DNA of 64,000 bases from positions 57,840 through 121,839 of the forward strand of contig CAYQDR010000001.1 in the NCBI GenBank assembly GCA_964416315.1, written 5' to 3'. This DNA is from CAYQDR01 sp964416315. Its GTDB lineage: Bacteria; Methylomirabilota; Methylomirabilia; Rokubacteriales; DASRDR01. Of the stretch, positions 42,932 to 50,250 are shown in pieces. The position numbers and the translations under genes are program-made. Positions within the stretch are counted from its first letter, which is position 1; each line of letters opens with the position of its first letter. The notes beneath the pieces were generated by a model. That model was not told the DNA's origin. It did not search any database and saw only the letters and a list, made by a program, of their open reading frames with translations.

Positions 42932-44008
42932 CTAGGCCGGAGCCTCCGCCTGACGGAGTCGTGCCTCCTCCGAGGCTGGGTCCCAGTCGGTGGACCGCCC
43001 GCCGGGCCCGTCCACGGCCGCCATCCGCGCGAGGAGCCGGTCGTGGAGCGCCTGCGTCTTCTCGCTCCGACAGCGGTCGCGTGCGGCGAGGACCGGGTCG
43101 AGCGCGGCGTGCGCGCCGGCCACATCGGGCGCTCCGGCCAGCGTCTGGTCGACCAGCCGCCGGTAGATCCGCGTCAGCTCGCCGATGAGCGGCGGCGGGT
43201 ACTCCCGCCCCTGGATCTTGAGCGTCGTGACGCCGAGCGCGATGTAGCGAGGCACGTCCTCGAGCAGGTTGTAGATCTCGTTGTTCGAGCGGTCGAGGTA
43301 GGTCAGGACCTTGTCCGGGAAGCGCGCGGCGATCCCGGGGACGTGGTTGCCGAGGCACGGGCGGTAGCAGACACCGCCCTTGTCGGGGTTGCCGATGAGC
43401 TTCATCCGGCTGGTCCCGTCCGAGTCGTGGACCACGCGCTCCTCGAAGTAGGGCGCGAAGTAGTCGTAGAGCCGGCAGCCTCCGACGCCGGTGATGCAGC
43501 GGTTACTGTGGATCAGGAGCTCGACGCCGATCCCGACCTCGTCCGCCGTCCGCTTGAGCGCCGCGATCCGGTCGAAGGTGTTGAGCGCCGTGGAGGCGAC
43601 GAACTGGGTCGCGCCGGCCGCCTTGACGCGCTCCATCGCCGCGCGGTCCCGGACGTTGCAGGCCACGCTCGCGTGGATCGTGATCTCGGGGACGCGCGCG
43701 TGGACCTCGCGCATGGCGTCCTCGGACTTCATGATGAAGCCGTCCACGCCCGCGCGCGCGTACGTCTCGACCTTCCGGAGCATCTCCGCGTGGTCCGCGG
43801 GGTCGATGTCCACGTTGAGGGCCACGCGCAGCTTCGCCCCGTGGTCGTGGGCGTGCCGGATCGCGTCCAGGACCTCGTGGTGCTGGACCTCGTAGGCCGG
43901 ATCCCGCCGGCTCCAGCCGAGCGGGCCCACGTAGACCGAGTTGGCGCCTGCCCGCACGGCTTCGCGTAACATCTCCAGGCTGCCTCCCGGCGAGAGTAGC
44001 TCCGTCAT
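42932..44008 (-). CDS. U32-family peptidase-like protein (first of three, UbiU/TrhP-like)
   Basis: 358 residues from ATG 44008 behind AAGGAG. MTELLSPGGSLEMLREAVRAGANSVYVGPLGWSRR is the TIM-barrel start of U32 proteins. HSNRCITGVGGCRLYDYF and KGGVCYRPCLG give four Cys that could hold a 4Fe-4S cluster as in UbiU and UbiV. Several U32 proteins turned out to be O2-independent hydroxylases (ubiquinone, tRNA ho5U34) rather than proteases. Its start overlaps the stop of the next gene upstream (TGATG), so the U32 genes are translationally coupled. Confidence 0.85.
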   Translation of the reverse strand: MTELLSPGGSLEMLREAVRAGANSVYVGPLGWSRRDPAYEVQHHEVLDAIRHAHDHGAKLRVALNVDIDPADHAEMLRKVETYARAGVDGFIMKSEDAMREVHARVPEITIHASVACNVRDRAAMERVKAAGATQFVASTALNTFDRIAALKRTADEVGIGVELLIHSNRCITGVGGCRLYDYFAPYFEERVVHDSDGTSRMKLIGNPDKGGVCYRPCLGNHVPGIAARFPDKVLTYLDRSNNEIYNLLEDVPRYIALGVTTLKIQGREYPPPLIGELTRIYRRLVDQTLAGAPDVAGAHAALDPVLAARDRCRSEKTQALHDRLLARMAAVDGPGGRSTDWDPASEEARLRQAEAPA

Positions 44009-44952
44009 CACGCGCTCCTTTCCGGCGGCCGGGCGTCCCCGGCCGCGACGTAGTCCATTCCGCTCCGCCCGAAGGCGAAGCCGTTGCAGAGCCCGAGGCG
44101 CGAGTGCGCCCGGAGGGTGCGCCACCATTCTGCCTCGACGCCGTATCCTCCGTCGAGGGCGCGCCGGAGCGCCTCGCGGTACACCCGCGCGACCGCGAGC
44201 CGGTAGGCGGGGCTCTCGGAGTGGGCCTCGATCCGGAAGTGGCGGTGCCCCGCCGTCACGAGGCGCGGCAGGTGCTCGAGGAGGCACAGGTCCCGGCCGG
44301 AGAGAACGCCCTTGCCGACCGACTTGAGTCCCCAGCCGTCCTTCTCGAGGAGCACGTCCTGCTGGCAGAGATCGGGGCAGGGGACGCCCCAGGTCGCCTC
44401 GTACGGGAGGAGGGCGCAGATCTCCGAGACGCCGATCGGGATCTTCCCGTGGACGGTCAGCTCCATCGGGACGCCCGTGGCCCGCGCGATCGCGTCCACT
44501 TCGTCCAGCGTCAGCTCGTGGCTCGGGGCGACGCGTGCGGCCCCGAAGCCCTTGAGGACCTCGATCCCGAGGTCGGTGTAGACGTTGGCGAAGTGGCCGA
44601 CGTGGATCGCCAGCCCGGGGAGCTCGTCGCGGACGAGCTTGGCCAGCCCGAGGCTGTGCACCTCGACGGCCTCGGCGCCGGCGCCCGCCCCCGTCTCCAG
44701 CGCCGCGCGGATCGCGGGCAGCGTGTCGGCGCGCGGGGCCGCGTGGGTCGCGAGGTACGCGCGCCTCCCCTGGTCGCGGACGATTCGGATCGCCTCGCGG
44801 AGATCCGTGGGGCGCTCGAGGACGTTCCCCTCGTAGAGCCGGCAGTAGACGTTCCCGAGGTAGACGGCGTCGTAGGGCCCCAGGTCGGAGGCACGGAGGT
44901 GACGCAGGTTCGAGACCGTGGTGGTCAGCTCGAACGGCGGAGCCGTCTTCAC
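44008..44952 (-). CDS. U32-family peptidase-like protein (second of three)
   Basis: 314 residues. No classical LAPAG start; instead VSNLRHLRASDLGPYDAVYLGNVYCRLYEGNV. Then AIHVGHFANVYTDLGIEVLKGFGAARVAPSHELTLDEV is the U32 barrel core, and EICALLPYEATWGVPCPDLCQQDVLLEK has clustered cysteines. It resembles the UbiV-type partner more than UbiU. Located between the two other U32 genes in one operon, suggesting a heteromeric enzyme. Confidence 0.82.
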   Translation of the reverse strand: MKTAPPFELTTTVSNLRHLRASDLGPYDAVYLGNVYCRLYEGNVLERPTDLREAIRIVRDQGRRAYLATHAAPRADTLPAIRAALETGAGAGAEAVEVHSLGLAKLVRDELPGLAIHVGHFANVYTDLGIEVLKGFGAARVAPSHELTLDEVDAIARATGVPMELTVHGKIPIGVSEICALLPYEATWGVPCPDLCQQDVLLEKDGWGLKSVGKGVLSGRDLCLLEHLPRLVTAGHRHFRIEAHSESPAYRLAVARVYREALRRALDGGYGVEAEWWRTLRAHSRLGLCNGFAFGRSGMDYVAAGDARPPERSA

Positions 44953-44971
44953 GGTGGTCTCCGGCCTGGCG

Positions 44972-45889
44972 TCAGCGTCCGACGACGGTCCAGCGTGGCG
45001 GCAGCTCCGCCTCCGGCGCCGCCGGCGGTCCCGGTTCGCCCGCCTTCGCGGCGTCGAGGGCCCGCCGGTAGCGCGCGACGAGCGGGGTCAGCTGCTCCGC
45101 CGGGAGGCTTCGCCCCTGGAGCTTCAGGACGCCGACCCCGGCCCTCACGTAGCCCGCAACGTCGGCCTCACGGCTGAGCTGCCGGCTCGGGAACGTGAAG
45201 GCGGCCCGCCGGCCCGCCCCGTCCTCCGCCGCCCACGGCTCCTGGCAGATCCGGAAGCAGGCGCCGACGCCGCCCCGCTTCATGCTTCCGGTCTGGCGCA
45301 TTCCGTCCACGAGGCCACCCGCGTCCGGGAGCGCGGTGGGCTTGAGGTGGACGTAGCTCGGCATCGAGCACCGGCCGAGGAGCACGAACTCCTCGACCAT
45401 GTGGAGCATGACCTCCACCGTGATCCCCCCGACCGCGGCGCACTCGGCCGCCTCGTCGGGGCCGACGGTGCCCGGCAGCACGACCGCGTCCGCCCCGACC
45501 TCGCGGAAGAAGGCGACGTCGGCGGCGGTCTGCGCGCCGCAGCCGATGCTGGCCGTGAGCCGGAGGGTCGGGACGCGGCGGTGGAGATCGGACAGGATCC
45601 CGAGATCGTTGACGATGACGGTACGGACCCCGAGGTCGAGGACCCGCGGGACCTGGTCGAAGAGGGCCGCGCGCTCGCGCGGCTTCGGAATGGTGTTGAG
45701 CGCGACGTGGATCTCGGCTCGGCGCGCTGTCGCGAGCCCGACCGCCCGGGCCAGCTCGCCCCAGTCCAACTCGCCGCGCGCGCCGCCCCGGCTCCAGCCC
45801 TTGAGCCCGACGTAGACGGCGTCCGCCCCCGCCGCGAGGGCGGCGTCGAGGGCTTCAGGGCTCCCGGCGGGGGCCAGCAGGATCGCCAT
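44972..45889 (-). CDS. U32-family peptidase-like protein (third of three)
   Basis: 305 residues starting MAILLAPAGSPEALDAALAAGADAVYVGLKGWSRGG, the canonical U32 N-terminus. GRCSMPSYVHLKP and GGVGACFRICQEPW contribute cysteines that may ligate an Fe-S cluster. First gene of the U32 operon; its promoter (TTGACT, 17 bases, GACGCT) places transcription start only a few bases before the ATG. Confidence 0.85.
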   Translation of the reverse strand: MAILLAPAGSPEALDAALAAGADAVYVGLKGWSRGGARGELDWGELARAVGLATARRAEIHVALNTIPKPRERAALFDQVPRVLDLGVRTVIVNDLGILSDLHRRVPTLRLTASIGCGAQTAADVAFFREVGADAVVLPGTVGPDEAAECAAVGGITVEVMLHMVEEFVLLGRCSMPSYVHLKPTALPDAGGLVDGMRQTGSMKRGGVGACFRICQEPWAAEDGAGRRAAFTFPSRQLSREADVAGYVRAGVGVLKLQGRSLPAEQLTPLVARYRRALDAAKAGEPGPPAAPEAELPPRWTVVGR

Positions 45890-45900
45890 CGGTGAGAGTC

Positions 45901-45929
45901 AGCGTCCGGGAAAGACCGCACGAAGTCAA
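45901..45929 (-). promoter_or_regulatory. Promoter of the U32 operon (duplicated at 46986-47014)
   Basis: Minus strand TTGACT (45929-45924), 17 bases, GACGCT (45906-45901). The whole block from here through the start codon recurs about 1.08 kb upstream on the same strand with the same spacing, which supports both boxes being functional. Confidence 0.5.
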
Positions 45930-45966
45930 GGGGCGCCGCCTGCCTCGCACCGCGACCGCGGCATCC

Positions 45967-46074
45967 TCAGCGAGCGGGCTGGAAGAGCTCGATGGGGTTG
46001 CCGGAGGGGTCGTCGAACAGGATCTGGGCGCCGCCGGGGCCCCTCACGATGTCGTTGCGGGTGGTGTAGATTCT
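45967..46074 (-). pseudogene. C-terminal remnant of a VOC (glyoxalase-like) protein
   Basis: Directly after and in frame with the SDR stop codon (46075-46077), the minus strand encodes RIYTTRNDIVRGPGGAQILF, then DDPSGNPIELFQPAR-stop. DPxGNxIELFQP is the diagnostic end of VOC proteins. There is no start codon. The fragment seems to be the tail of a gene whose front was replaced by the SDR gene. Confidence 0.6.
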
Positions 46075-46836
46075 TCAGACGCAGCGACCGCCGTCCACCT
46101 CCACGCAGGTCCCCGTCATCATCGCGGCGTCGTCCGAGGCGAGGAAGAGCGCGGCCTTGGCGATGTCCTCCGGCGTGTTGAGCCGCCCCAGCGGGATCGT
46201 GGCGACGTAGCGCGCCCGGCTTTCCTCGTCGATCGCCGGCTTGCCCATGAAGGTCGGCAGCATCGGCGTCTCCGTGGCGACCGGCGCGAGCGCGACCACG
46301 CGGATCCCAAAGGGCGCCAGCTCGAGCGCCAGGGTCTTCGTCAGGGCGATCACGGCGCCCTTCGAGGCCGTGTAGCACTGCACCCGTGGGCGCGGCCGGA
46401 TCGCCGACGTCGAGGCGGTGATGAGGATGACGCCGGCGCGCTGGCGCTTCATCACCGGCGCCGCGTACTTGATGCCGAGGAAGACCCCCTTGACGTTCAC
46501 CGCCATGATCCGGTCGAAGGTCGCCTCGTCCACGTCCTCGATGCTCGTCGGCCACTGGGGGACCCCGGCGTTGGCGAAGAACACGTCGAGCTGGCCCCAC
46601 CGGGCGAGGGTCTGGCCGACCGCCGCCTCGTTGTCGCTCGCGATGGCGACGTCGGCCCGGATCGCCAGGGCCTGGGCGCCCGCCCGCTCGATCTCCTGTA
46701 CCGTGGCCTTGGCGGCGTCCTCGCGGACGTCCACGACCGCCACCTTCGCGCCCTCCCGGGCGAAGAGGAGCGCCGAGGCCCGGCCGATCCCGGAGCCCGC
46801 TCCCGTTACCAGCGCGATCTTGCCCTCGAGCTTCAT
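46075..46836 (-). CDS. Short-chain dehydrogenase/reductase (SDR), glucose/3-oxoacyl type
   Basis: 253 residues. MKLEGKIALVTGAGSGIGRASALLFAREGAKVAVVDV has the TGxxxGIG NAD(P) motif and an Asp (VVDV) favouring NAD. FFANAGVPQ is the NNAG-equivalent. Catalytic Ser in ILITASTSAI and YTASK (YxxxK) are present. The C-terminus EVDGGRCV is normal. The substrate is unknown. It lies between the U32 promoter and a duplicated copy of it, and is followed in frame by a VOC remnant. Confidence 0.9.
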   Translation of the reverse strand: MKLEGKIALVTGAGSGIGRASALLFAREGAKVAVVDVREDAAKATVQEIERAGAQALAIRADVAIASDNEAAVGQTLARWGQLDVFFANAGVPQWPTSIEDVDEATFDRIMAVNVKGVFLGIKYAAPVMKRQRAGVILITASTSAIRPRPRVQCYTASKGAVIALTKTLALELAPFGIRVVALAPVATETPMLPTFMGKPAIDEESRARYVATIPLGRLNTPEDIAKAALFLASDDAAMMTGTCVEVDGGRCV

Positions 46837-46854
46837 GCGGTGTCTCCTCTGAGC

Positions 46855-46885
46855 CCCTCACCCCGGCCCGCTCCCCCGGTGAGGG
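46855..46885. repeat. Palindrome (related CCCTCACC/GGTGAGGG type)
   Basis: CCCTCACC and GGTGAGGG arms around a 15-base GC-rich loop, just upstream of the SDR start. Confidence 0.45.
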
Positions 46886-46959
46886 TCCTGGAGTGCGGCC
46901 GAGAAATCGTGTGTGGAGCCGCCGCACGCCGGCGGGCCACCGGCGCAGCTCCACCGGGA

Positions 46960-47019
46960 CCAGCAGGGTCGCCATCGGCAGGCTCAGCGTCCGGGAACGG
47001 GCCGGCGAAGTCAAGGGGG
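46960..47019 (-). repeat. Second copy of the U32 promoter/start region
   Basis: This segment matches 45874-45932 closely: CCAGCAGG, then ATG context, AGCGTCCGGGAA and CGAAGTCAAGGGG line up. On the minus strand it gives TTGACT (47014-47009), 17 bases, GACGCT (46991-46986) and ATG 46975, opening a frame MATLLVPVELRRWPAG that soon overlaps the SDR gene out of frame. It probably serves as the SDR promoter now. Confidence 0.6.
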
Positions 47020-47099
47020 CTTTTTCTTTCGGATGCCAGACCCCGGTGTTAGACTGCCGACGACCACGTCATTGTCGACCAAGCGGGGAGGTAGAGCTC

Positions 47100-47678
47100 A
47101 TGCTCGGATCGAAACCCCTCCTGCTGGTGATCCTTGGGATCACGGTTCTGGGTGGGCAAGCCCCTGGGGCGCTCGCCGGTGCCCTCACCTCGCGTGTCGA
47201 GACTGATATCCACGGGTTGTACGAGCGCCTGCAGCCGGGGATGACCGTCGAGGAGGTTGCGGCGGCAGTCGACAGCCGGCAGCTCCGGACAGCTCCTCGG
47301 CCGGTGTCGTCCTGGGTCGTGTGGAGTTCCGTGGGGCGGGAAGCGCGTGCCACAGCGGTACTCCGGGTGGCCTTTCGTGAGGAGCGGCTTGTCCGAGCGG
47401 AGTACGAGGTCTTCGGCGACCGGTATCGGCGGCTGGTCAAGGGCGGCGGCGAGCCGGAGATCGAGGTCTACCGGGACCAGTTGCGACGCCTCGCGGACCA
47501 AAGCGAGCGAAAGGAGCAGGCGGTCGATGTCTGTCAGACAGCCCTGGAGGCCTACCATCGCCTCACGCTCGGTGCTCAGGAGCGCCTGACCCGGGAAGAG
47601 CAGGCGGCTTGGGCCCGCGCCCTTGAACTTCGCCGCGCGGTGGAGCGGTCGCTGGGGGGAAGCGGGTCACTTCGGTGA
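47100..47678 (+). CDS. Exported protein of unknown function, SmpA/BamE-like
   Basis: 192 residues from ATG 47100 behind GGGGAGG. MLGSKPLLLVILGITVLGGQAPGALAGA is a Sec signal peptide. The segment YERLQPGMTVEEVAAAVDS followed by a beta-rich stretch (SSWVVWSSVGREARATAVLRVAFREERLVRAEYEVF) resembles the SmpA/OmlA/BamE small-domain pattern, but the C-terminal helical part is not. I cannot name its function. It begins a cluster of exported envelope proteins, with TAGACT (47050-47055) as a possible -10 box. Confidence 0.65.
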   Translation: MLGSKPLLLVILGITVLGGQAPGALAGALTSRVETDIHGLYERLQPGMTVEEVAAAVDSRQLRTAPRPVSSWVVWSSVGREARATAVLRVAFREERLVRAEYEVFGDRYRRLVKGGGEPEIEVYRDQLRRLADQSERKEQAVDVCQTALEAYHRLTLGAQERLTREEQAAWARALELRRAVERSLGGSGSLR

Positions 47679-48053
47679 GTATGACGGCGCGGTCGGCTCA
47701 CCGCGAGGCCGCCATGTGGATTCGCCCGGGCCGCAGGGCGGCAGCTCCGCGCGGCGTTTCGGTCGATGGGCGGCTGGACGGGCCGGTTCTAGCGGTGCCT
47801 CTCCGCTCGACATTCCGAATCGTGAAGCACGCGCTCTTCACGCCTCCCGCGTTTCGTCTCCTCGGTCGCGGCGTCTTCTGACGTCCTCCAGCCTTTCCTG
47901 AGGCGATCCCGGTGGCGCAGGTCGATGGCGGCCTTCCCGGCCACCAGGCGGTGGCCTGCGCACCCCTCGTGCCGGTTGGCGCCTCTGCCGCCCGGCGGGG
48001 GTCTGTGAGGGACCGGATCGCGACCTCGTCGAGGTCGCGCAGGAGGACGGACG
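47679..48053. other. Intergenic region, nothing recognised
   Basis: 375 bases without a convincing gene. A 68-codon frame from GTG 47675 exists but has no recognisable pattern, and the minus-strand frames are also anonymous. The end carries AGGAGG before the next gene. Confidence 0.4.
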
Positions 48054-48536
48054 ATGCTGGTGCGACGAAGCCTCGGGTTGGTTCCATCGTCGGCGTTGGT
48101 GGTGGTGATGGTCCTGTTCGGAGGTCTCCTGACCGGGCCGGCTGGCGCCGCCCGGCACGCCTTCGTCCGCGTGCAGGTCGACACGGCGAACCTTCGGGAG
48201 GGGCCGGGGACGGAGTTCGAGCATGTGCGCCACACGTACGAGAACGAACCCCTGCAGGTGGTCAGGCGGCGCGAGACGTGGCTCGAGGTGCGGGACTTTC
48301 AGGGCCGGAGCGGCTGGATCTACGCGCCGTTGACGGACGGCCGGTCTACCGTCGTCGTCACCGCGCGCCTCGTCAACGTCCGCTCCGGGCCGGCGACGGA
48401 CCGGCCCGTCGTGTTCACCGCCGAGCGCGGGGTCAACTTCCTCGTCCTGCGAGAGCAGGGTGGGTGGCTCGAGGTCCAGCACGAGGATGGCGACCGCGGA
48501 TGGGTGCACGGCGCTCTGGTCTGGGGCGATAAGTGA
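48054..48536 (+). CDS. Exported protein with two bacterial SH3 domains
   Basis: 160 residues with AGGAGGA upstream. A signal peptide (SLGLVPSSALVVVMVLFGGLLTGPAGAARH) is followed by two SH3b repeats: VDTANLREGPGTEFEHVRHTYENEPLQVVRRRETWLEVRDFQGRSGWIYAPL and ARLVNVRSGPATDRPVVFTAERGVNFLVLREQGGWLEVQHEDGDRGWVHGAL. Such domains bind cell wall or proteins. Coupled to the LysM gene by a GTGA overlap, so both likely act together on peptidoglycan. Confidence 0.85.
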   Translation: MLVRRSLGLVPSSALVVVMVLFGGLLTGPAGAARHAFVRVQVDTANLREGPGTEFEHVRHTYENEPLQVVRRRETWLEVRDFQGRSGWIYAPLTDGRSTVVVTARLVNVRSGPATDRPVVFTAERGVNFLVLREQGGWLEVQHEDGDRGWVHGALVWGDK

Positions 48537-49420
48537 CCCCCCGGCAGCGGGCGGTGCGCCGGGGCGCGGCGCGGCGATGCCTCACGCGGCGCGGGTGGCG
48601 CGGTGCCCTGGTCATGGCCGCGATTGCGAGCGTCGTCGGGGCATGCCAGCGCGCACACGCGACGGAGGTGGTCCGCTGGTGCCACGAGGTCGTGCGCGGA
48701 GACTCCCTCACCGCGCTCGGCGCACGGTATGGAACCAGCGCTGCTGCGCTCGCGCGACTGAGCTCCCTGCGCCTCGGCTCCCGTCTGCGCATTGGCCGGA
48801 TCCTGGCATTGCCGCGGGTGGAGGAGCTGCGGCAGGGACGCCTCCTCCCTCCCGCCTCGCCCTTGCGGACACCACCGGGCTACCTCCGACGGGAGAACGC
48901 GGCCGCCGATCGCGAGCGCCTTTCGCGCATGCGAAACCGCGGCATGGTGGAGCGCTTCGTGCGGGCGCGGCTCCTCGTGCCCGTGGCGGCACGAGGGTCC
49001 GGGTACTGGGTGGACGGCGTGCCGGATTGGCTGCGCGTCGCCCGACCGTGGACCAGGCAGTTCGTCGATCAGTTGGCCCGCGCGATGGCGGAGCTGTTCG
49101 GGGTTCGGCTCAAGGTCACGTCGCTCACCCGGACCGTCGGCGTCCAGCGCTCGCTGGCCGCCTGGAACGGAAACGCGGCGCCAGCCCACGGCGCCATCCG
49201 CTCGACCCACCTCACCGGGTCCTCGGTTGACCTGTCGAAGGTGCCGTACTCCGAGGCCGAACTCCGGTGGCTACGCGTGGTCTTGCGGCGGCTCACGGAC
49301 CGAGGACTCGTCAGCGCGATCGAGGAGTTCGCCCAGCCGCATTTTCACGTGATGGTCCACCGGCGATACACCGTCTACGGTCGGGCCCTGTCGTCGGCGG
49401 TCCTGATCGGCGGTTGCTAG
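48533..49420 (+). CDS. LysM protein with C-terminal M15-like/DUF5715 peptidase domain
   Basis: 295 residues from GTG 48533. N-terminal hydrophobic signal with Cys (VMAAIASVVGACQRAHA), LysM peptidoglycan-binding motif (CHEVVRGDSLTALGARYGTSAAALARLSSL), then a domain with LTRTVGVQRSLAAWNGNAAPAHGAIRSTHLTGSSVDLSKV and QPHFHVMVHRR. The His...Asp...HxH set is that of zinc D-Ala-D-Ala carboxypeptidase/M15-like enzymes (DUF5715). Probably trims peptidoglycan in the periplasm. Confidence 0.8.
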   Translation: MTPRQRAVRRGAARRCLTRRGWRGALVMAAIASVVGACQRAHATEVVRWCHEVVRGDSLTALGARYGTSAAALARLSSLRLGSRLRIGRILALPRVEELRQGRLLPPASPLRTPPGYLRRENAAADRERLSRMRNRGMVERFVRARLLVPVAARGSGYWVDGVPDWLRVARPWTRQFVDQLARAMAELFGVRLKVTSLTRTVGVQRSLAAWNGNAAPAHGAIRSTHLTGSSVDLSKVPYSEAELRWLRVVLRRLTDRGLVSAIEEFAQPHFHVMVHRRYTVYGRALSSAVLIGGC

Positions 49421-49431
49421 GCGTCGTGCCC

Positions 49432-49458
49432 CACCCTGCCCCCCCGGTGGGAGGGCAG
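49432..49458. repeat. Intergenic palindrome, probable terminator
   Basis: CTGCCC and GGGCAG arms in the gap between convergent genes at 49420 and 49460. GC-rich hairpin without a T-run. Confidence 0.4.
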
Positions 49459-49459
49459 G

Positions 49460-49810
49460 TCAGAGCCGGGCCAGCAGCACGTGGCGGCGGTTCCGGGTGT
49501 ACGGCCGCACCTCGGCCGGCCAGCGGCCGAGCTCGACGGCACGCGCCCACGCGTCGCTCACCAGGACGTCCGGGCTCTCGATCTCGTACAGGGCCGTGTA
49601 GCGCGGCTCGCTCTCCAGATTGATCGTCCGGCGCTCGCCGCCGATCGCCATGGTCACGGGCTCGCGCCGGAAGCGCGCGATGGCGACGACCCCGGGGACG
49701 GCGAGGAGGGCTGGAACGTGTTCCTTGTCGTAGACCTCGTTGAAGAGCGCCTCCCTGGCCGGGTCCACGTCCATCGCGGCGGAAAAGAGATGACGTGTCT
49801 GGAACGGCAT
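49460..49810 (-). CDS. Small dimeric alpha/beta-barrel-like protein
   Basis: 116 residues from ATG 49810 behind AAAGGA. RHLFSAAMDVDPAREALFNEVYDKEHVPALLAVPGVVAIARFR and PRYTALYEIESPDVLVSDAWARAVELGRWPAEVRPYTRNR form the beta-alpha-beta pattern of stress-responsive/EthD-like ferredoxin folds. The conserved YDKEHVPALLAVPGV motif is typical of proteins linked to aromatic or ring-degradation genes. It likely belongs with the downstream carboxymuconolactone decarboxylase-type gene, which lies upstream on this strand. Confidence 0.75.
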   Translation of the reverse strand: MPFQTRHLFSAAMDVDPAREALFNEVYDKEHVPALLAVPGVVAIARFRREPVTMAIGGERRTINLESEPRYTALYEIESPDVLVSDAWARAVELGRWPAEVRPYTRNRRHVLLARL

Positions 49811-49841
49811 CGGTGCGTCCTTTCTCGGGTTGGGTGGGGGT

Positions 49842-50228
49842 CTACTCCGTCCACTCGCCGCGCTCGACCAGGACCTCCTTGAGGACGCGGAGCCCGTCCG
49901 CCACGACCGGCATCCCGCCATACGTGACCATCTGGAAGATCACCTCGGCCACTTCCCGGCGCGTCGCCCCGACGTTGAGTGCCGCGTGGCAGTGGGCGCG
50001 CAGCTCGGGGAGGCGGTTCAGCACGGTCAGCGCGGCCACCGCGCAGAGCTCCCGCTGCGCCTGCGAGAGCACGTCGCGGCTGTAGAGCTTTCCGGTGAAG
50101 AACATGGAGAGCTCGCGCGCCAGCTCCTTGTCGAACTGCTTCCACAGCTCGAACCCCACGCCCCCCTTGAGGGTGTGGAAGAGCATCGCCGCAGTCTTCT
50201 TCGTCGTCTCGCGCAGGTCCTCGCTCAT
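49842..50228 (-). CDS. Carboxymuconolactone decarboxylase family protein (AhpD-like fold)
   Basis: 128 residues. FELWKQFDKELARELSMFFTGKLYSRDVLSQAQRELCAVAALTVLNRLPELRAHCHAALNVGATRREVAEVIFQMVTYGGMPVVADGL is the CMD domain. The sequence LPELRAHCHAALNVG retains Cys and two His residues, the place of the active-site Cys/His in the family. It could decarboxylate a lactone or act as an AhpD-type reductase. Clustered with an EthD-like gene and a hydrolase, suggesting one degradation pathway. Confidence 0.88.
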   Translation of the reverse strand: MSEDLRETTKKTAAMLFHTLKGGVGFELWKQFDKELARELSMFFTGKLYSRDVLSQAQRELCAVAALTVLNRLPELRAHCHAALNVGATRREVAEVIFQMVTYGGMPVVADGLRVLKEVLVERGEWTE

Positions 50229-50250
50229 CGTCGGTGCCTCCAGCCCCCGC

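Noticed and set aside
46072..46077. SDR stop TGA as a selenocysteine codon leading into the VOC tail
   Set aside because: The SDR ends at its normal C-terminus, VOC and SDR are unrelated domains, and no suitable hairpin follows the TGA.
46830..46975. Minus-strand frame MATLLVPVELRRWPAG from the duplicated promoter as a gene
   Set aside because: Only the first residues echo the U32 start; the frame overlaps the SDR gene out of phase and has no further pattern.
48100..49300. Possible phage or lysis module (SH3 and LysM proteins)
   Set aside because: Signal peptides and an M15-like domain are present, but no holin, integrase or structural phage genes; ordinary cell-envelope genes are more likely.
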